Shown here: in pieces, positions 1 to 8,029 of the stretch
Numbering within the stretch: position 1 is the first letter of the stretch
Layout: each line of letters begins with the position of its first letter
Assembly: GCA_963708645.1 (NCBI GenBank)
Contig: CAVPTA010000007.1
Coordinates: forward strand, 434,001 to 498,000
Source of the DNA: RYN-133 sp963708645
GTDB taxonomy: Bacteria > Actinomycetota > Actinomycetes > Mycobacteriales > Jatrophihabitantaceae
Length of the DNA stretch: 64,000 nt
Direction of reading: 5' to 3'
The notes under the pieces: model-generated
Database searches by the model: none
The model's input: only the letters and a program-made list of their open reading frames with translations
Told to the model about the DNA's origin: nothing
Made by a program: the position numbers and the translations under genes

Positions 1-1
1 C

Positions 2-109
2 TACGGCCCGCTGCGCGCGATCTCCTATCCCACCGCCCCGTTCGGGACGGTGACCAAGAGGTACAACGATTTCCGGAGCCCGACGCGCTCGCTCAAGTGC
101 ACGCCGTGA
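2..109 (+). CDS. C-terminal end of an unidentified protein (partial)
   Basis: A frame open from base 2 ends at TGA 107-109 and gives 35 residues ending in LKCTP. The start lies left of the window. The residue mix (YGPLRAISYP, then TKRYNDF) looks protein-like, but no family can be named. A second frame is also open to TAG at about 115-117, so the frame choice is uncertain. Confidence 0.4.
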   Translation, partial: YGPLRAISYPTAPFGTVTKRYNDFRSPTRSLKCTP

Positions 110-165
110 TCGGCTAGACCGGGACACAGTGGTGGTGCGGCGGCCTGCGCTTGCGGTGCAGGCCG

Positions 166-843
166 CTACCTCCGCCGGGTGCGGACGACACCGACAAAGC
201 CGCTCGGGCAGGTGAAGTACTGACCTGGGACTACCCGTACTGGTCGCCAGAAGGATCCGGCAGCGTCAACCGGGCAGCGGACGTGTGCGTAACCATCGGA
301 ATCGAGCAGCGCATTCTGCGGGATCTGCACCTCACCACTGCCCGGGTACAACGCGTACATCGGAGCCCACTTCGCCGAACGCGGATGACTCGGCCTGTGG
401 TGCCGCGCATGATGCGCCGGCATGCGGCTAGGCGTCGGCGACACTGATGCGGGCGAATCTCCCAGCGCCACGTTCGTCGGTGCGCGGTGTAGGTACCACG
501 TCGCCGCCGTGCCAAGCGCGACGATCGCCGACAAGGTCGGTAGCAGCATGCGCTGCCACGTCCGAGGTCGGCACGAACGACGAGCCCTACCTCGACGGCT
601 TGCTCGGCGTCGAGGCTTCATCGCCATCGGCTGCCACCGTGCCGCGTCGCGATCCCGCCCGCTGTACACGGCGAGCCGGGTGTCTCGCGGAAGGGCATCG
701 AACGCTTTCGAGAGGGCAGCCGCTCGCTTCCAGTCGCCTCGCGCGGTGGCGGCGCCGACCGCGCGCTCGTACGCATCTCGCAGGTGCGCGGCGTCGCTGT
801 CGTGCGGCAGGCCCAACAGAGAGAAGATCGATTCTGTCTCCAC
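166..843 (-). CDS. J-domain-like N-terminus plus single-pass membrane protein
   Basis: 225 residues, GTG start. Residues 1-60 resemble the helical core of a DnaJ J-domain (IFSLLGLP, then LRDAYERA, then a run ending FDALPRDTRLAVY). The HPD motif that activates DnaK is absent, so chaperone stimulation is unlikely. A basic Arg-rich stretch (about 78-95) precedes one transmembrane segment (about 99-117). After a Pro/Ser/His-rich linker, the C-terminal domain has two cysteines (VRCP, FTCP) and is predicted to be outside the membrane because the basic flank is N-terminal. Nothing nearby suggests a substrate. The role is unknown; a membrane-anchored cell-envelope protein is the simplest reading. Confidence 0.65.
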   Translation of the reverse strand: METESIFSLLGLPHDSDAAHLRDAYERAVGAATARGDWKRAAALSKAFDALPRDTRLAVYSGRDRDAARWQPMAMKPRRRASRRGRARRSCRPRTWQRMLLPTLSAIVALGTAATWYLHRAPTNVALGDSPASVSPTPSRMPAHHARHHRPSHPRSAKWAPMYALYPGSGEVQIPQNALLDSDGYAHVRCPVDAAGSFWRPVRVVPGQYFTCPSGFVGVVRTRRR

Positions 844-857
844 GCCCGCACTATCGG

Positions 858-887
858 CAGCTCGCCGCCATGATCAACGGCGAGCTG
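858..887. other. Stem-loop between divergent or tandem genes
   Basis: A perfect 10-bp inverted repeat (CAGCTCGCCG / CGGCGAGCTG) with a 10-nt loop lies just upstream of the J-domain-like gene. The interval 844-977 otherwise holds no gene. There is no T-tract, so a classical intrinsic terminator is not supported. It could end transcription of the reductase gene that reads leftward from 1571 to 978. Confidence 0.45.
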
Positions 888-977
888 GTACCTAATGCGG
901 CCGTTAGTCGTGGGAGGTGTTGCGGGGGCGTCCTACGCCCGTAGTACGCCCACGGAAGGACACTCCCTGCCACGCGC

Positions 978-1571
978 CTAGCGCTGCACGCGATAGCGCA
1001 GATGCAGCACCCGCTCGCCCTGGATCACGACGTCGGGCTCGTCGAGCGGCACTTGCGCATCGAGTCGGCCGAAGTAGCGCTTGCCCGCACCGAACACAAC
1101 CGGCACGACGTCCATCGCGACCTCGTCCACGAGCCCGAGTGCCAGCGCCTGTCCGCCGACCTCGCCGGCGGTGAGCGCCACGTCGCGGTCACCCGCGCGC
1201 GCCTTCGCCTCGGCGATCGCCTCGCCGATGTCGGTGAAGAACGGGACGTCGGCCTCGGGGTGCCAGCCGTCGGGCTTGGGCCGATGCGACACGACGACGA
1301 GGTGGTCGCCGGCCGGCGGCTTCGCGTCCCATCCATTGGTCAGGTCGAACAGGTGGCGTCCCATCACCGTGGCGCCGATGCGTCCCCACATCGGACGGAC
1401 GTAGCCGGCCGACGCCGGGCTCACCTTGAACGGGCCGCCGTCGACGATCGCTTCCGTGCCGCCGAAGTACCAGTCGAACAGCGGGCCGACCTCGTCGTTC
1501 GCGTCGGCGATGAAGCCGTCGACCGACACCACCGCGTGCATGAAGACCGCCTGCGTGAAGGCCGCGCTCAT
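978..1571 (-). CDS. RibD C-terminal/dihydrofolate reductase-family protein
   Basis: 197 residues, ATG start overlapping the stop of the upstream MFS gene (ATGA), so translation is probably coupled. The fold signature is the HAVVSVDGFIAD start, the GRHLFD stretch in the middle and TAGEVGGQALALGLVDEV toward the C-terminus, as in the NADPH-dependent RibD-C/DHFR superfamily. Members reduce pteridine- or pyrimidine-type substrates or are uncharacterised, and this one is too divergent from FolA to be called the housekeeping DHFR. Pairing with an efflux pump under an HxlR-type regulator suggests a role in handling a toxic small molecule. That is inference. Confidence 0.8.
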   Translation of the reverse strand: MSAAFTQAVFMHAVVSVDGFIADANDEVGPLFDWYFGGTEAIVDGGPFKVSPASAGYVRPMWGRIGATVMGRHLFDLTNGWDAKPPAGDHLVVVSHRPKPDGWHPEADVPFFTDIGEAIAEAKARAGDRDVALTAGEVGGQALALGLVDEVAMDVVPVVFGAGKRYFGRLDAQVPLDEPDVVIQGERVLHLRYRVQR

Positions 1572-3055
1572 GCCTGCACCTTGTCGAACTCGACCTCGGA
1601 CGAGGCCGAAACCTCGGGCACGGACGGCGGTTGCGGCTTGGTCAGCAATGCTGCACCCAGCACGACCGCCGCGACGATCAGCCCCGTCGCGATCCAGAAC
1701 GCGAGGTGATAGCCGCCCATCAGCGAGTCGACGACCGAGTGTCCGGACGCCGCCAGGTTCGTGGATCGTGTCGTCGAGAGCGTGGCGAGCACGGCGAGCC
1801 CGAGCGCGCCGCCGACCTGCGCCGTGGTGTTCACCAGCCCGGAGGCCAGCCCGGCCTGCTCCATCTTGACGCCTGACATCGCCAACCCGACCAGCGCCGG
1901 GAAGCACGTCCCCGCGCCGAGGCCGAGCAGCGCCATCGTCGGGAGCAGTTGCGTGACGTAGGACGCGTCGGCCGGAGCAAGTGCGAACAGCGCCAGCCCG
2001 ACCGCCATCAGGACGAGGCCCGCGAGTGATGTCGTGCGCGCACCGAAGCGGCTGATCAGCTTCTCCGAGTACCGCACCGACAACGTCCCCATGCACACGG
2101 TCACCGGTAGGAACGCGAGCCCGATCTCCATCGCGTCGTAGTGCTTGACGTTCTGCAGGTACAGCGTGCCGAGGAAGAATGTGCCGAACATGCCGGCGGC
2201 GCCGATCACCTGGATCAGGTTGGCGCCGACCAGGTTGCGCGAGCGGAACAGTTCGAGTGGCATCAGCGGGCTCGCCGCGGTGGCTTGCCTGACTACGAAC
2301 GCAACGAGCAGCGCGACACTCACGGCACCGAGACCGAGGGTCTGCACCGACAGCCAGCCGTCCTCGGCCGCGGGCTTGACGATCGTGTAGACGCCGAGCA
2401 TGAGCGCCGACGTCACGAGCGCCGCGCCGACCACGTCGGCGCCCTGTGCGAATCCGAGGCCCTTGTCCGCGGCGACCAGGCGCAGTGCCGCGAGCGCGAC
2501 CACGGCGCCGACCGGGACGTTGACGAAGAAGATCCAGTGCCAGCTCACGGCCTGCGTGATCGCGCCGCCGGCCAGCAGTCCGACGGCCCCGCCGGCTGAT
2601 GCGACGAACGCGAAAACGCCGATGGCCTTGGCCTGGTCGCGCGGCTCGGGGAACATCGTCACGATCATGCCGAGCACGACCGCCGACGTGAGCGCACCGC
2701 CGGCGCCCTGCACGAAGCGAGCGATCACGAGCATCTGCTGATTCACTGCGAGCCCGCACACGGTGGAGGCGAGCGTGAAGACCGCCAACCCGGTGAGGAA
2801 GATGCGACGCCGTCCGGCCAGGTCGCCGAGCCGGCCGGCGAGCAGCAACAGTCCGCCGAAAGCGATCAGGTAGGCGTTGACCACCCACGCGAGGCTGGAC
2901 GAGTCGAAGTTCAGTTCGGTCTTGATCGACGGCAATGCCACGTTCACGATCGTCGCGTCGAGAACGATCATCAGCATGCTGCCGCAGAGCACGTACAGCG
3001 CCAGCCAGCGCCCGCGATCGGCGCTGCGAGCGCCGTGGTCGTAGTCGGTGGTCAT
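1568..3055 (-). CDS. MFS drug exporter, DHA2 (EmrB/QacA-type, 14 TM)
   Basis: 495 residues from ATG 3055. That start was chosen because GAGGACGAA precedes it; a GTG at 3088 would add 11 residues from a duplicated leader. The first helix carries LDATIVNVALPSI, the DHA2 signature. Motif A follows as GRLGDLAGRRR, and motif C-like glycine/proline residues occur in helix 5. Length and about 14 hydrophobic segments match proton-coupled multidrug exporters. It shares a 4-base overlap with the reductase downstream and is divergent from the HxlR regulator, which probably controls it. The exported substrate cannot be read from the sequence. Confidence 0.9.
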   Translation of the reverse strand: MTTDYDHGARSADRGRWLALYVLCGSMLMIVLDATIVNVALPSIKTELNFDSSSLAWVVNAYLIAFGGLLLLAGRLGDLAGRRRIFLTGLAVFTLASTVCGLAVNQQMLVIARFVQGAGGALTSAVVLGMIVTMFPEPRDQAKAIGVFAFVASAGGAVGLLAGGAITQAVSWHWIFFVNVPVGAVVALAALRLVAADKGLGFAQGADVVGAALVTSALMLGVYTIVKPAAEDGWLSVQTLGLGAVSVALLVAFVVRQATAASPLMPLELFRSRNLVGANLIQVIGAAGMFGTFFLGTLYLQNVKHYDAMEIGLAFLPVTVCMGTLSVRYSEKLISRFGARTTSLAGLVLMAVGLALFALAPADASYVTQLLPTMALLGLGAGTCFPALVGLAMSGVKMEQAGLASGLVNTTAQVGGALGLAVLATLSTTRSTNLAASGHSVVDSLMGGYHLAFWIATGLIVAAVVLGAALLTKPQPPSVPEVSASSEVEFDKVQA

Positions 3056-3064
3056 TTCGTCCTC

Positions 3065-3094
3065 ATCCCTCACGTCGAGATCCCTCACGTCGAG
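3065..3094. repeat. Perfect 15-bp tandem duplication in the MFS leader
   Basis: The unit ATCCCTCACGTCGAG occurs twice in a row (3065-3079 and 3080-3094). On the mRNA each copy carries a GAGGGAT, which resembles a ribosome binding site. The duplication encodes the optional N-terminal extension (repeated Arg-Asp-Leu/Glu-Asp) if translation starts at GTG 3088. Confidence 0.8.
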
Positions 3095-3137
3095 TACTTG
3101 TCATTCGCTCGTCGAACGGACCGTAACCAAATCGACT

Positions 3138-3169
3138 CACTTTTGACAAGTTAGTAGTCCTAAAAAGTG
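3138..3169. promoter_or_regulatory. Candidate HxlR operator overlapping divergent -35 elements
   Basis: CACTTTT and AAAAGTG arms flank GAC-AAGTTAGTA-GTC, an interrupted dyad between the divergent MFS and HxlR genes. The heptamer TTGACAA at 3143-3149 supplies TTGACA on the plus strand and TTGTCA on the minus strand. The minus-strand copy lies 17 nt from TTACGG, a weak -10 for the MFS gene. A dimeric HxlR protein bound here would block that promoter. The dyad is visible; its use is inferred. Confidence 0.55.
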
Positions 3170-3190
3170 ATTCCGTAGTATCGTGACCGG

Positions 3191-3874
3191 ATGGCGACCA
3201 ATCGGACGTACGAGGATTCCTGCGGCGTGGCCCACGGACTCGAGCTCGTCGGCGAGCGCTGGGCGATGCTCGTGGTGCGCGAACTGATGCTCAGCGCGAA
3301 GCGATTCGGCGACATCAAGGACGGTCTGCCGGGCATCAGTGCCAACGTCCTCTCGCACCGGCTGGACGAGCTCGAGAAGGCGGGTCTGGTGACCCGGCGC
3401 AAGCTGCCCAAGCCCGCCGCCGTCTGGGTCTACGACCTCACCGACTGGGCGCGCGAGCTCGAAGCGGTGATGCAGTTGTTCGGGCGTTGGGCGGCCCGCG
3501 ACCCCAACCATCGCAAGGATCTGCACTTCGGCGTGACGTCGCTGGTGCTGTCGTTGCGCACGAACTTCGACCCGTCACTCGCCGACGGCGTGAAGCTCAC
3601 CATCGCGCTGCACCCGAACGACGAGTCCTACCTCGCGCAGGTTGCACGCAAGCGGCTCACGATCGAGGCGGGTGAGCCCGCCGACCCGGACGCGGTCGTC
3701 GCCGGTGATCCGAGAATGTTCGCGGCTGTCACCTACGGTGGCCTCGCGCTTGCGGACGCAATCGTCGGCGGTCAACTTGTCGTCGAGGGCGATGTTGCCG
3801 CGGCACAGACGTTCTTCGGTCTGTACACGTTGCCGCCGGTCGTGGGCGCCGAGCCGGCCAGCGCTACCGCCTAG
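3191..3874 (+). CDS. HxlR-family winged-helix transcriptional regulator
   Basis: 227 residues, ATG start. Residues about 10-105 form the HxlR winged helix: SCGVAHGLELVGERWAMLVV, then KRFGDIKDGLPGISANVLSH and LDELEKAGLV. The characteristic Cys near the N-terminus is present (EDSCG). Residues about 120-220 form a C-terminal domain similar to SCP2-like modules in actinobacterial HxlR proteins (VKLTIAL, then GDPRMFAAVTYGGL), possibly a ligand pocket. The gene is divergent from the MFS pump and reductase. The stop overlaps that of the converging secreted protein gene by 3 bases. Confidence 0.9.
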   Translation: MATNRTYEDSCGVAHGLELVGERWAMLVVRELMLSAKRFGDIKDGLPGISANVLSHRLDELEKAGLVTRRKLPKPAAVWVYDLTDWARELEAVMQLFGRWAARDPNHRKDLHFGVTSLVLSLRTNFDPSLADGVKLTIALHPNDESYLAQVARKRLTIEAGEPADPDAVVAGDPRMFAAVTYGGLALADAIVGGQLVVEGDVAAAQTFFGLYTLPPVVGAEPASATA

Positions 3875-5340
3875 TCACCGACGCCGCGCCGGCGTCGCGC
3901 CGGCGTCGCCGCGTGCGCGCCGGCCCCCGGTGCTTTGCGGGCGAACAGATTCGCAAAGGCGAACGACTTGCATCGGCTCGTCGGCGTGACGCCTTCGCAG
4001 GGCGGATCACCGGCGGAGGATCCCGCGGCCACGAGCAATTCGTCCCGCCCGGCCGATCGCGCATGGAGCCTCACCACAGCGCGCATTGTTTTTCCCGCCG
4101 CGATGGTGCCGACCTTCCACACCACGCTCGGCTTCCCGCTCGAGGCGGACGCGGTTGCGGCCGGCGAGTCCCAGCGAGAGCCCCAGCGGGGGCGCGCGAT
4201 TGCGCTGCGACCGGCGGACGGCGCCGGTAGCTGTTTGCCGCTGAACCCCACGATCGTGAAGTGCGCCGCACGCACCTCGACCAGCGCGAGCCCGCGCACC
4301 GCGGGGTCCGGGCCATCGTTGCGGATCGAGACAACGATGCGGCCGGCATGACCTACTGCCACGTGCAGTGGGTGCGGCGCGATGCTGACGATGAGATGCG
4401 CCTCGCCGGTGAACTGCACCGAGCCGCGCACAGTGTTGTCGTCGCGGTTGGCCTCGAGGCGGTTGTCGGCCAACGCGGTAACGGCAAACGTGCCGACGTG
4501 GCCGACCGGTGCCTTCGACGTCGGTTGCACCGGTATGTCGATCAACGCGTTGGTCCCCGTCGCAACCGCGCCGAGTGCGCAGCGTACGACATGGCTGGCA
4601 ACCGTGGCGCAGCGCAATTTGACCCCGCCGGTGTCGACGGGGCTGAGGTACTCGTCGTCGCGATAGATCCCGAACGAGCGGTCGATCTTCATCCCGACGG
4701 GCAGCGTCATTGTCAGCGCCGCTGCCGACGCGATGCCACCCGTGTTGGACAGGATTGCTTGGTAATCGGCGTCTACGCCCGTCCCGAGCGGCAGGACGCG
4801 GCTCTCGCCGCTGCCGGACGGTCGCGTCAGCGTCAGGTCCGGCATCGCAAGCGGGATCTGTGGCGATCGGGCGTGGCGGGTCTGGCGGCCCATTGCGTAA
4901 TCGACAACGGCGTAGGCCGCCGCCGATCCCGTCGGCAGGCTCCCGACATGGAAGTTGAAGGTGACCGTGTGGTTGCCGACTGCGAGCGCTCCGCCATGAC
5001 TCGAGGTGGCGCCGGTACCGAGCCGGATGCGCAGCCCACTGCCGGATTGATCGACCTTCGTGTGTGCTGGGTAGGCCCCGTCCACCTTGACGCTCGATGC
5101 GTAGGCGGACAGCCCTTCGGGCTGGAACGCGGTCAGTACGACCTGCTCGGCCGAGGCGTCGCCGACCGAGATCGTGTAGGTGACCTGGTCGGTCGACGGT
5201 GCATGGGTGGGGACGGCAGCACCGCCCACCACGGTCACCTGCGGGCTCACGTCCGCCCGCACGGGCAGGGCTGCAACCAACCCACCGGCGAAGGTCAATC
5301 CTGCCGTGAGCACTATGAACGGGCCGGACCGGATCGACAC
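3871..5340 (-). CDS. Secreted protein with DUF11/CARDB-like beta-sandwich repeats
   Basis: 489 residues, GTG start. A signal peptide spans about 1-29 (hydrophobic core FIVLTAGLTFAGGLVAAL, cleavage near VRADV). At least two repeats of an Ig-like fold typical of DUF11/CARDB are visible: one around 170-300 (DLTLTRPSG, then YQAILSNTGGIASAAALT, then MKIDRSFGIY) and one around 310-440 (VSIAPHP, then VSIRNDGPDPAVRG). The tail is basic (RRRRG). Cysteines around 245-255 and 450-460 suggest disulfides. No sortase motif or membrane anchor is seen. Likely a cell-surface or exported structural/adhesive protein; function unknown. The 3' end overlaps that of the HxlR gene tail to tail. Confidence 0.75.
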   Translation of the reverse strand: MSIRSGPFIVLTAGLTFAGGLVAALPVRADVSPQVTVVGGAAVPTHAPSTDQVTYTISVGDASAEQVVLTAFQPEGLSAYASSVKVDGAYPAHTKVDQSGSGLRIRLGTGATSSHGGALAVGNHTVTFNFHVGSLPTGSAAAYAVVDYAMGRQTRHARSPQIPLAMPDLTLTRPSGSGESRVLPLGTGVDADYQAILSNTGGIASAAALTMTLPVGMKIDRSFGIYRDDEYLSPVDTGGVKLRCATVASHVVRCALGAVATGTNALIDIPVQPTSKAPVGHVGTFAVTALADNRLEANRDDNTVRGSVQFTGEAHLIVSIAPHPLHVAVGHAGRIVVSIRNDGPDPAVRGLALVEVRAAHFTIVGFSGKQLPAPSAGRSAIARPRWGSRWDSPAATASASSGKPSVVWKVGTIAAGKTMRAVVRLHARSAGRDELLVAAGSSAGDPPCEGVTPTSRCKSFAFANLFARKAPGAGAHAATPARRRRGVGD

Positions 5341-5372
5341 CTCGGGACCCCCTGACGGTGCACGTCCCGAGG
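5340..5372 (-). promoter_or_regulatory. Stem-loop embracing the start codon of the secreted protein gene
   Basis: CCTCGGGAC and GTCCCGAGG form a perfect 9-bp stem. The last base of the 3' arm is the first base of the GTG start. The 15-nt loop contains AGGGGG, the best ribosome binding site candidate. Pairing would place the initiation codon at a helix end and the Shine-Dalgarno in a loop, so translation could respond to structure. Confidence 0.5.
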
Positions 5373-5479
5373 CGATTCCCGGTCGGTGACCTCGAAACCC
5401 TAATGCACGGTTCCGGCGGGGCCAAGATCGTTAAATGGAAGTGAAACAGAGTCCGTACGTCGTTCGTGTGCGGCCCGAG

Positions 5480-6394
5480 CTAGCGAAAGAAGCGCCGCCG
5501 CCTGCGGGTGTGCAGTCGCGGTTCGCCGGTGACCATGCGGGTGCGCAGCCATCCGTTGTGCTGCTCGAGGCGCGACAGTTCTTCGCCGAGCCACGCAGCG
5601 CTCGGCGGACGTTCCTTGGGATCGGGGTTCATTCCCCACACGACCAGGTCCGACAGTTCGAGCGGCACGTCCTGCGACAGGACCGGACGCACGCCGCCGG
5701 CGAGGATGCGGAGGCTCACGGCCGCGGGCGATTCCCGGTCGTACGCGCGGAACGCGGGGCGTCCCGAAATCATCTCGTAGAGCGTCGAGCACAGGCCGTA
5801 GACATCGGTACTCGGGGTGGGCGGTTCACCGAGCAGCAGCTCAGGTGCCGTGTGCGTAGTTGTCTCGTGCGCGGTGACGAACGAGTCGTCGCCGTGGTCG
5901 GCAACGGTCGCGCTGAAATCGGCCAGGACGGGCTCGTCGAACTCGGTCAGCAGGATGTTCTGCGGACGCACCGCGCAGTGCACCAACCCGGCCCGGTGCA
6001 GAGTCTCGAGCGCGCCGGCGATCTTGATTGCGATGGACACGGCGCCGGGGACGGTGAGGCGCTGCTCGCGGATCGCGTCGGCGACCGAGCCGGGGCACGC
6101 TTCGAGCACGAGTGCGGGACGACCGTCGGCGAGTTGTGTGCGGTGGTAGAGCGTGACGATGTGCGGGTGGGTGCCGAGCATCGCGAGGTAGGCGGCCTCG
6201 CGCTCGAGCCCTTCGTGCGCCACCGCGGGCGCACCGTCGTCGAGGACTTTCACGACGACGCCGCGACCGGTGCCGATTTCGCGCGCAGAGTAGATCGACG
6301 TCGAGCCGATCCGGTCCATTAGTTGCATACCGGAAAAGCGCGGCGCGTCGTGAGCTCCCGGCATGTGCGCGTGCGACGTCGCGGTGATCTCCAC
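5480..6394 (-). CDS. Protein kinase-like protein, probable pseudokinase
   Basis: 304 residues. The fold of a Hanks-type Ser/Thr kinase spans about 20-275: beta-3 lysine K49 (VVVKVL), alpha-C glutamate around E65, PLAL-type activation segment end (TAPELLLG) and DVYGLCSTLYEMISG in the F helix. The catalytic loop is HCAVRPQN (139-146) instead of HRDxKPxN, so the catalytic Asp is Ala and the Lys is Arg. The DFG motif is DFS (159-161). The glycine-rich loop is also poor. Ligand binding is possible but phosphotransfer is unlikely. There is no transmembrane segment or PASTA domain, and the tail is Arg-rich. Neighbour genes do not reveal a partner. Confidence 0.85.
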   Translation of the reverse strand: MEITATSHAHMPGAHDAPRFSGMQLMDRIGSTSIYSAREIGTGRGVVVKVLDDGAPAVAHEGLEREAAYLAMLGTHPHIVTLYHRTQLADGRPALVLEACPGSVADAIREQRLTVPGAVSIAIKIAGALETLHRAGLVHCAVRPQNILLTEFDEPVLADFSATVADHGDDSFVTAHETTTHTAPELLLGEPPTPSTDVYGLCSTLYEMISGRPAFRAYDRESPAAVSLRILAGGVRPVLSQDVPLELSDLVVWGMNPDPKERPPSAAWLGEELSRLEQHNGWLRTRMVTGEPRLHTRRRRRFFR

Positions 6395-6448
6395 TTCCCC
6401 TCCTCGCCCGAGGGTACTTCACCTAATCTTTACGGGCGAGGTTCGGTG

Positions 6449-6535
6449 TCATGCTTTGGCCAACTCGAGTAGATCCTGCTCGACACCACGTCCTTCGCAC
6501 CAGAGCGCAGTGAAGTTCGCGGGCAAACCAGTCAC
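6449..6535 (-). CDS. 28-residue ORF coupled to the UspA gene
   Basis: A GTG codon overlaps the TGA of the UspA gene (GTGA) and opens 28 codons to TGA at 6449, with a plausible amphipathic end (EQDLLELAKA). The overlap geometry is the same as for real coupled genes in this window. The peptide matches no family I recognise and could be a remnant of a longer gene. Confidence 0.3.
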   Translation of the reverse strand: MTGLPANFTALWCEGRGVEQDLLELAKA

Positions 6536-6987
6536 GGCACGACGGTGACCGGCCATTTCGCGTCCCGGACGAGCCGGCCGGCCAGCGAACCCACCAACCG
6601 GTGTCCTGACTGGGTGGAGGCGCCCACGACGATCGCGTCGACCTTGAGATGTTCCGCGACCCGAACGAGTTCGAGGTAGGGGTTGCCGCGGCGGCGCACG
6701 AAGCTGGTCTTGATCCCGATGCGGTCCGCGTTCTGGGCGATCTGGGCCTCGATATCGCGCGCGATCTGTTCGTGAGCCTGGATCAGCGCCCCGGCTGTCG
6801 CGGCCATCCCGGCCGCTATCCCTCCGGTCGGCGCGACGAAGAGCACGACCAGATGTGAGCCCTGGCGGCGTGCGAGCCCGGCCGCGTAGGCACCCGCACG
6901 CAGCGAGGTCTCCGAGCCGTCGACACCAACGAGGATCCGGGTTGGTCCGTCGGTGCCGAGTTCGAAGGTCTGCGGTCCCGAACTCAC
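6532..6987 (-). CDS. Universal stress protein, UspA family
   Basis: 151 residues, a single Usp domain. The N-terminal strand ILVGVDGSETS (about 18-28) carries the nucleotide-contacting Asp. The C-terminal nucleotide loop reads GASTQSGHRLVGS, where the usual G-x2-G spacing is altered (third position Thr), so ATP binding may be weakened while the later GS is kept. It ends VTVV as usual. Length fits one-domain Usp proteins. It is divergent from the SGNH hydrolase with only 54 bp between starts, so both promoters must be compact or overlapping. Confidence 0.9.
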   Translation of the reverse strand: MSSGPQTFELGTDGPTRILVGVDGSETSLRAGAYAAGLARRQGSHLVVLFVAPTGGIAAGMAATAGALIQAHEQIARDIEAQIAQNADRIGIKTSFVRRRGNPYLELVRVAEHLKVDAIVVGASTQSGHRLVGSLAGRLVRDAKWPVTVVP

Positions 6988-7041
6988 CCGTTCACGCTCT
7001 CATGGGGGAACAGAGCGGGCGAGTCACCCTGTTGTGACCGT

Positions 7042-7761
7042 GTGGTCGACGAGCAGTTCGCGTACTCGAATCTGAGCACCCGCCCGCGCGGGCGGTTCGT
7101 CACGCTCGCCGGACGGGTGCTGCCCGGGATCGCGCGTGTGCAGGCCGATGTCGAGCCGTTCGCCGCGCAGTGGCGCAGGGCGAATCTCGCCGCGCTCGAG
7201 TCGACCGGGCCGCTCTGGATCGCGCTCGGCGACTCGCTGTCGCAGGGCATTGGTGCGTCCGCATTCGATCGCGGCTGGGTCGGCCAATTGCACACGCGCT
7301 TCGCCGAGCACGGCACCCCGGTGCGCCTCGTCAATCTCAGTGTCAGCGGCGCCCGCACCGCGGACGTGCTCGACGTGCAGATCCCCGCATTGTCCGAGCT
7401 TGCCGAGCGCGATGCCTGGCCTGACCTCGTCACGCTGATGATCGGGTCCAACGATCTGATGGGTCGGCGGTACCGCGACCGGATGCCCGAGCGGATGGAC
7501 CGCATCCTGCGTCAGCTCCACGCCGGCTCCCTCGTCACCACGCTGCCGAACCCGACAGCCACTGCGAACGCCGTCAACGCGGTGATCGAGCACGTCGCGT
7601 CCGACCGTGGGTTGGTCGTTGCAGAGCTGCGTCAACCACGCACGGCCTCGTGGCGCGGAAAGCTCGCGGCCGACCACTTCCACCCGAACGACCGCGGGTA
7701 CGCCGCGCTCGCGGATGTAGTCGAAAGCACCATCAACAATTCCGGAAAAGAATTCATTTAA
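7042..7761 (+). CDS. SGNH/GDSL-family hydrolase
   Basis: 239 residues, GTG start. All four SGNH blocks are visible: block I GDSLSQG with nucleophile S65, block II Gly at about 103 (SVSGART), block III GSND with N137, block V DHFHPND with D211 and H214. The family hydrolyses esters (lipids, acetylated sugars or peptidoglycan acetyls). There is no signal peptide, so the enzyme is probably cytoplasmic. The C-terminus is slightly AT-rich at DNA level (EFI stop, around 7745-7763), ahead of a hairpin. Confidence 0.9.
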   Translation: MVDEQFAYSNLSTRPRGRFVTLAGRVLPGIARVQADVEPFAAQWRRANLAALESTGPLWIALGDSLSQGIGASAFDRGWVGQLHTRFAEHGTPVRLVNLSVSGARTADVLDVQIPALSELAERDAWPDLVTLMIGSNDLMGRRYRDRMPERMDRILRQLHAGSLVTTLPNPTATANAVNAVIEHVASDRGLVVAELRQPRTASWRGKLAADHFHPNDRGYAALADVVESTINNSGKEFI

Positions 7762-7772
7762 ATGGCAAGCGA

Positions 7773-7801
7773 GGCCTTTCAACGTATGAGGTCGAAAGGC
7801 C
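7773..7801. terminator. Hairpin after the SGNH hydrolase gene
   Basis: GGCCTTTC and GAAAGGCC form a perfect 8-bp stem with a 13-nt loop, 11 bases after the stop codon. There is no T-run downstream, so efficient intrinsic termination is uncertain. Position right after the gene supports a terminator or mRNA-protecting role. Confidence 0.45.
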
Positions 7802-8029
7802 CCGCCGGATCCGGTTGCGCTGCACGTCGATCGCTCGTCGTGCCCGCTTCCCAGAACCATCACCGACACCAAGATTGGTGAGAATCTCCCGGTCTCCCAG
7901 GCGATTCTCTCTCGAAGTCTCCCTCGATCCGATCCTCGCCGTCGGCAACGTGCACAGTTCTATCCGCTCGCCAGGGGGTCGCGCAAGGGTTTCGCGCAAG
8001 TATTTCCGCGTGAATTCTGGGTGGCTGTC

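Noticed and set aside
844..977. Possible small gene between the J-like and reductase genes
   Set aside because: The interval is mostly two hairpins, and no frame has both a ribosome site and protein-like composition.
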